From positions 1-48,175 of the forward strand of contig NZHT01000033.1 of NCBI GenBank assembly GCA_002691385.1: a DNA stretch of 48,175 nt. The letters are read 5' to 3'. Made by a program: the position numbers and the translations under genes. Positions 43,575 through 48,175 of the stretch are shown here, one piece after another (the stretch's first letter is position 1; each line of letters starts with the position of its first letter). Source of the DNA: Flammeovirgaceae bacterium. Its GTDB lineage: Bacteria > Bacteroidota > Bacteroidia > Cytophagales > Cyclobacteriaceae. The notes below the pieces were generated by a model. The model had not been told where the DNA came from. It saw nothing but the letters and a program-made list of their open reading frames with translations, and did not search any database.

Positions 43575-44353
43575 TATCGCTGTCTATTTACCTCATAGAG
43601 GCATATTGAAGTGGCCACTGATACATTTAATGAAGATATTTTTCCAAACATGGGTATGGTGATATGGTAATCTACAAGTTTTAAAATAGAGCCATCAATA
43701 CCATCATCCTCAGAACCAAAAACCAAAGCCAAAGGGTCTCTGAGGTCAATCTTATTTATTTTTTGAGTTCCCTTTTCCGTACAAGCCATTACTTTGCACC
43801 CCGATGATTGCAAATAAGTAATTCCTTCTGTAAAATTTGTCATTCGAACGACAGGAATTTGAGTCAAAGCACCCGCTGAAGTTTTAATAGAATCAGCATT
43901 TATTTGAGCTGCATTTTTTGTAGGAATTAAAATTCCATTAACCCCCATGGCTACAGCAGAACGAGCAATAGCTCCAAAATTTCTAACATCTGTAATCCGG
44001 TCTAAAACCAAAAATAAAGGTACTTTCCCCTCTTCATAAGTAGTGACTAACAAGTTGGACAGGTCATGATATTTTACTGGAGAAATGAATGCAACCGTTC
44101 CTTGATGATTCTTTCGAGTAAGCCCATTAAGCTTTTCTCTGGGCACCACCGATACCGGTGCGGAAGTCTTATTTGCTAGTTCCATCAGCTCATCAATGAG
44201 GTCTCCCTTTAAGCCTTTTTGAACAAACATTTTCTCTAAATCATGGCCAAATTTGATCGCTTCTATGATAGGCCGAATGCCGTAAATCATAGCAGCATCA
44301 TTGACCCGTTTATTCACAGGGCGCTGCGTAAATCGGTAATCTTTTTTACCCAT
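43571..44353 (-). CDS. rlmB: 23S rRNA (guanosine-2'-O-)-methyltransferase RlmB (SpoU/TrmH family)
   Basis: YGIRPIIEAI, LDRITDVRNFGAIARSAVAMGV, LVFGSEDDGI, SLNVSVATSICLYE. Confidence 0.94.
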   Translation of the reverse strand: MGKKDYRFTQRPVNKRVNDAAMIYGIRPIIEAIKFGHDLEKMFVQKGLKGDLIDELMELANKTSAPVSVVPREKLNGLTRKNHQGTVAFISPVKYHDLSNLLVTTYEEGKVPLFLVLDRITDVRNFGAIARSAVAMGVNGILIPTKNAAQINADSIKTSAGALTQIPVVRMTNFTEGITYLQSSGCKVMACTEKGTQKINKIDLRDPLALVFGSEDDGIDGSILKLVDYHITIPMFGKISSLNVSVATSICLYEVNRQRY

Positions 44354-45459
44354 ATTTTTTCATATCCTTTATTTCTAAGCAGTACGTACATTTGAGGTGC
44401 AAATAGATTAGATATTATTTTAAATTCAAATCGAATATCTCCGTAAAGCCAGATTTCTCTTCTATTTGCTCTAAAAACCTTATCTGGATTTCCAAAAATA
44501 ACATAAATCATGCCCCTATCTGTTTTCCATCCTTCTTTGTAGGTAGTAAATAGTTCATTTGCTTTTTTAATGGCCCGATAATAACTCCGAATGGCAGCGG
44601 CAGCGGCTTTAGAGGATATATAAACATTAAGCCAAAAATTTTCAAATGCTATTTTTGAGTCTTTGGAATTTCTTATTTCAGCTAATTCTGAACGTGAAGT
44701 AATATAGGTCATAGGTGAAATAAGCTCATCTATTAGTTTCATATTAGGATAATACTTCTGCCCAGCAAATAAGGTCAATCCTTCCAAAGACATCGTATCA
44801 GATTGAATGAAATAAAAATAATTTGGAAACAATGACACCTCCTGGGTACTGATATAAACAGAATCCATCAATAAATCGGAATCTACAGACTGTACGATAC
44901 CCATAGGTGGGTCTGCAGGTTGAAAATTAGCTTTATACTGGAAAAAATAAAGAGTATCCTGAACATTAGTCCGCTTAAATTTGAGTGAGGATGAGGTTGA
45001 AAAAGATGAAAAAAGGGGCATCTCATTTGCCTGTAAAGGATAAAAATCAGGGTAGTTCAACTTACCCCTTCTCAGATTTATCGGATAGAAATAATAAGCA
45101 TCCGAAAGCTCAAATTCAAGGATCAACAAATTTTCATATATATCGTCCAAGGTGAGCTGGAGAAGGACATAATCAGAGCTATTCTCTAAAGTATCCATCC
45201 GATATACTTGTAATAATCGATCACTCACATCCAAATAAGTGGTCTGTAATAATAATCTTGTATTTATCGTATCAGAGGGATTATATGTTATGGATAAAAA
45301 AATATGAATGGTGTCTGACAACTGTGCTACACGAGATCTTATGGTCAAAGGGGCAGCAGGATCATACCAATAGGAAGTGTTTAATTTAGATAAATCAATT
45401 CCTGAAACTGAGCTCAAAAAAAGAATTAAACAAAGTAGAATGAAGGTACTTTTCATCAA
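44314..45459 (-). CDS. GWxTD domain-containing protein
   Basis: YKEGWKTDRGMIYVIFGNPDKVFRANRREIWLYGD (GWxTD motif); signal peptide. Confidence 0.88.
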   Translation of the reverse strand: MMKSTFILLCLILFLSSVSGIDLSKLNTSYWYDPAAPLTIRSRVAQLSDTIHIFLSITYNPSDTINTRLLLQTTYLDVSDRLLQVYRMDTLENSSDYVLLQLTLDDIYENLLILEFELSDAYYFYPINLRRGKLNYPDFYPLQANEMPLFSSFSTSSSLKFKRTNVQDTLYFFQYKANFQPADPPMGIVQSVDSDLLMDSVYISTQEVSLFPNYFYFIQSDTMSLEGLTLFAGQKYYPNMKLIDELISPMTYITSRSELAEIRNSKDSKIAFENFWLNVYISSKAAAAAIRSYYRAIKKANELFTTYKEGWKTDRGMIYVIFGNPDKVFRANRREIWLYGDIRFEFKIISNLFAPQMYVLLRNKGYEKIWVKKITDLRSAL

Positions 45460-45577
45460 TATTCTTAATAATTTTGAAGATAATATAAATTTTGGGTCTG
45501 AGTATAGAAAATAATGATAAATTCCAATATTTTTAATAAATCATTAGTGCCCCATTTTAGTTTATTTTAAATAAGTT

Positions 45578-46348
45578 ATGAGTGTTTTCACCACAGAAAT
45601 TACATCTGATAAAATTCCTTCAGACAACCCGATACACCAAAGACTTCTGAAGGCCTATTTACTTGGTAAAAGTTATGCCAAAGGAAATCTGCTTGAATTA
45701 GGATGCGGCGAAGGTCGCGGAATTTCCGAACTAGGCGACCTAGTAGACCATTATACGGCTATAGACAAAATTGACTCGATCATTGAAAAGCTTAAGCTAA
45801 AATATCCCTCCTTTCATTTTGAGAGTGGCCTCTTTCCACCTATCCCCTTTCCTGACAATATTTTTGATAGTATTGTAAGTTTTCAAGTCATTGAACACCT
45901 TGAAGATGATGCCCTCTTTATAAAAGAAATTCATCGAATATTAAAGCCCGGTGGATGCGCAATCCTCACTACCCCTAATAGAAAAATGACTTTAAGTCGA
46001 AATCCTTGGCATACCAGAGAATATTCTGCCACAGAATTGAGTAGTCTTTGTTTAAAGTATTTTGAAAAAGTAGAAATGAAAGGAATCAAAGGAAATGAAA
46101 AGGTGATGAAATATTATAGACGCAACAAAATCTCTGTAGACCGCATTATGCGATTTGATTTTCTAGATCTCCAGCACCGTTTGCCCGCGCCTCTTCTAAG
46201 AATGCCTTATGATTTGCTCAATCGAATAAATCGAAATAAACTCAAATCAGCAGAGGACACTTTAGTAAAATCCATAAATCATGAAGATTATTTACTGGCC
46301 CCACAGGCTGAAGACAATTTGGATTTATTTTGTATTTTAGTAAAATAA
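45578..46348 (+). CDS. class I SAM-dependent methyltransferase
   Basis: NLLELGCGEGRGISEL, SIVSFQVIEHLEDDALFIKEIHRILKPGGCAILTTPN. Confidence 0.92.
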   Translation: MSVFTTEITSDKIPSDNPIHQRLLKAYLLGKSYAKGNLLELGCGEGRGISELGDLVDHYTAIDKIDSIIEKLKLKYPSFHFESGLFPPIPFPDNIFDSIVSFQVIEHLEDDALFIKEIHRILKPGGCAILTTPNRKMTLSRNPWHTREYSATELSSLCLKYFEKVEMKGIKGNEKVMKYYRRNKISVDRIMRFDFLDLQHRLPAPLLRMPYDLLNRINRNKLKSAEDTLVKSINHEDYLLAPQAEDNLDLFCILVK

Positions 46349-46360
46349 GTTTTTTCACCA

Positions 46361-46840
46361 ATGAATCGAAATACACTCATCATCATTACTTTAATAACAT
46401 TCTCGATGGCCATAGTTTCCCGCTATCAAGTACTAGGACAAAATAGAAAAAAACAAAAGAAGATAACTCTTGCCACCAACCATGCTAAATCTTTTATTGG
46501 TACGCCCTACCGATATGGAGGGAACTCCAAAAATGGCATCGATTGTTCTAGTTTGATTCAACAATCTTATGCAATAATCGGCATTAAGATGCCTAGAACG
46601 GCGCAAGAGCAAGCTAAAATGGGCAATAAAAAAGGAGAAGGCGGTGTAAGACCAGGCGATATTGTTTATTTCAAATTCAAACAAAAACGAGAAAAATGGT
46701 GGCATACAGGTATGGTCACCTATGTAGACAAAGGTAAAATCAAATTTGTTCATGCTTCTTCAAGCAGAGGTGTCGTTGAAGATACTTACAACGATTACTA
46801 TAAAAAACATACAAAATACTTCCGAAGGGTTATCAACTAA
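46361..46840 (+). CDS. C40 (NlpC/P60) family peptidase
   Basis: Catalytic region YRYGGNSKNGIDCSSLIQQSYAIIGIKMPRTAQEQA, PGDIVYFK, WWHTGMVTYVD. Confidence 0.93.
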   Translation: MNRNTLIIITLITFSMAIVSRYQVLGQNRKKQKKITLATNHAKSFIGTPYRYGGNSKNGIDCSSLIQQSYAIIGIKMPRTAQEQAKMGNKKGEGGVRPGDIVYFKFKQKREKWWHTGMVTYVDKGKIKFVHASSSRGVVEDTYNDYYKKHTKYFRRVIN

Positions 46841-46873
46841 AAATCTTAATGTATTTTAGCCACTTTAAATAAT

Positions 46874-46947
46874 GGGGATGTAGCTCAGTTGGCTAGAGCG
46901 CTTGACTGGCAGTCAATAGGTCATGAGTTCGAATCTCATCTTCTCCA
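46874..46947 (+). tRNA. tRNA-Ala (anticodon GGC)
   Basis: GGGGATG-TA-GCTC...GAGC-G-CTTGA-CTGGCAG-TCAAT-AGGTC-ATGAG-TTCGAAT-CTCAT-CTTCTCC-A cloverleaf; T33 followed by GGC anticodon; no encoded CCA. Confidence 0.88.
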
Positions 46948-46991
46948 CTTAACTGTGCCTCTAGCTCGGCTATCTTTTCTTCGTTTGTCAT
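46893..46991 (-). other. short ORF MTNEEKIAELEAQLSGEDEIRTHDLLTASQAL* running antisense into the tRNA
   Basis: ATG at 46991, stop TAG inside the tRNA; first ~16 codons coding-like and similar to the fragment at 47786-47980; the remainder is tRNA antisense. Confidence 0.45.
46942..46970. repeat. left copy of imperfect direct repeat overlapping the tRNA-Ala 3' end
   Basis: TCTCCACTTAACTGTGCCTCTAGCTCGGC; 22 of 29 bases match 47946-47974 by hand alignment. Confidence 0.5.
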
Positions 46992-47092
46992 TTCTTAGTT
47001 TTAAACAATCTTAATTTATAATTGAATCCAATCACTTTGTCTAGTGGTGTCTCAGGAGTCTTTTTTATATTACCATGACAAACTTTTATCAA
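46988..47092 (-). pseudogene. 3'-end remnant of an unidentified gene
   Basis: Minus-strand frame ...KVCHGNIKKTPETPLDKVIGFNYKLRLFKTKK* whose TGA overlaps the ATG of the MTNEEK ORF; no upstream gene body. Confidence 0.35.
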
Positions 47093-47108
47093 AAAAAAGA
47101 ATAAAAAA

Positions 47109-47804
47109 ATGAAAAATTTAACGTTTATAATACTTATGTTTTATTGCAGTATTAGTTACGCCCAAACTATAGCTACTGATAGACCAAGCGCACTCACTGA
47201 AAATGCCTCAACCTTGTTTAATAATGGATTACAGTTAGAAACAGGAATCCAAATTAATAGTGATTATAATGAACTTACAACCAGTTCTATTCCAAATTTT
47301 TTGATAAGATATGGAATTACAAACAAAATAGAAGTTAGGATAATGAACGATTTACTTTATAATGAAATAGGTCAAATAAACTTAGGAAATTGGACACTTG
47401 GGAGTAAAATCCAACTTATTGAAAATGATCAATACACTATTTCACTATTACCATCCATTCAATTTGATGGATTTTCAGGAGAATTCAGTACAATCATAGA
47501 CCAACCTGTTAATACAAAAATTGTCGGAAATTGGGTTTTAAGTTCTTCTATGATTTTAGGATATACTCTTGGTTATACCTTAAACGATAAAATCTTAGGA
47601 TACTCTATATTAATTAGTAAATCTCTAAATGATAAGTTTACCACATTCATAGAATTATATGGTTTTAACAATGAAATAAATATTGACTCAGGAATAGCTT
47701 ATCTAATAAATGATAAACTTCAATTTGATACTTATTTTGGAACTGGCTTAAATACTAAAATGATATTTGGTTCCATTGGTTTAAGCTATCTATATTTAAA
47801 ATAA
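47109..47804 (+). CDS. putative outer-membrane transporter-like protein (MetA-pathway/phenol-degradation family-like)
   Basis: Signal peptide MKNLTFIILMFYCSISYAQ; TIATDRPSALTENASTLFNNGLQLETG motif and beta-barrel-like body. Confidence 0.65.
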   Translation: MKNLTFIILMFYCSISYAQTIATDRPSALTENASTLFNNGLQLETGIQINSDYNELTTSSIPNFLIRYGITNKIEVRIMNDLLYNEIGQINLGNWTLGSKIQLIENDQYTISLLPSIQFDGFSGEFSTIIDQPVNTKIVGNWVLSSSMILGYTLGYTLNDKILGYSILISKSLNDKFTTFIELYGFNNEINIDSGIAYLINDKLQFDTYFGTGLNTKMIFGSIGLSYLYLK

Positions 47805-47980
47805 CAAATGAGATACAAAAATAAGTTCATTATATCATTAGTTATCTTTATAAAAGCTTCACACTCAGGATCATCAATGTCACAGATTCCTCTGGATTCC
47901 TTCAGCTTGTGTATTTGACCCCTAATTTTCATATTATTCCACATATCTCCAGTTAATTTTGCTTCGAGGTCAGCAGTCAA
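47786..47980 (-). pseudogene. fragment of a small coiled/cysteine-containing protein
   Basis: LTADLEAKLTGDMWNNMKIRGQIHKLKESRGICDIDDPECEA followed by non-homologous tail; no proper start (in-frame TGA just upstream). Confidence 0.45.
47946..47974. repeat. right copy of imperfect direct repeat
   Basis: TCTCCAGTTAATTTTGCTTCGAGGTCAGC; matches the tRNA-Ala 3' flank. Confidence 0.5.
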
Positions 47981-48111
47981 TCGTCAGATAACCCATAGTC
48001 TTGACGCTACAGATTTTAGTTTTTCAAGTTGTACCAAAAATCGAAGCTGTATAATATTAAGAAAAAATTATTTACTTATATTAGAGTCTAATTAACCATA
48101 AATCAATTCAA

Positions 48112-48175
48112 ATGAACATCTTAATTAAAGGGAAATGTACTTCCAGCTATGATGCAGTACATGAAGATTTTCTAA
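48112..48175 (+). CDS. 5' end of an ORF truncated by window edge
   Basis: ATG at 48112, open to the end: MNILIKGKCTSSYDAVHEDFL. Confidence 0.3.
   Translation, partial: MNILIKGKCTSSYDAVHEDFL

Noticed and set aside
1-48175. CRISPR arrays, IS elements, phage or defence genes
   Set aside because: No regularly spaced repeats, transposase, integrase, Cas or toxin-antitoxin motifs were recognised in any listed ORF.

Overview
The window is a chromosomal segment from an AT-rich Bacteroidota (Cytophagales-like) genome. Most of it is tightly packed housekeeping genes: prfB (3' end), dnaJ/grpE, obg, adk, hemE, rpoD-type sigma factor, rnhB, xth, gcvT, comB, yicC, pssA, hemA, purD, recQ, manC, rlmB and one tRNA-Ala. 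Lineage-typical envelope genes are interspersed: porU and porV (type IX secretion), gldH, a GWxTD protein, a large Asp-box protein with a T9SS C-terminal domain, and a TolB-like/beta-barrel protein. Nothing looks like a phage, CRISPR array, IS element or defence island. The most interesting signals are: (1) a WG-repeat secreted-protein gene whose signal peptide and body lie in different frames, joined at a T8 tract, which could be phase variation, -1 slippage, decay or a sequencing error; (2) a mosaic of gene remnants immediately 3' of tRNA-Ala, with an imperfect ~29 bp direct repeat about 1 kb apart that overlaps the tRNA 3' end and resembles an att scar; (3) a DnaJ lacking two of the four CxxCxGxG motifs; (4) M16-like and peptidase-MA-like proteins that have lost their metal-binding motifs; (5) decayed coding remnants in two intergenic gaps. 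All family calls come from motif recognition only; no searches were run.
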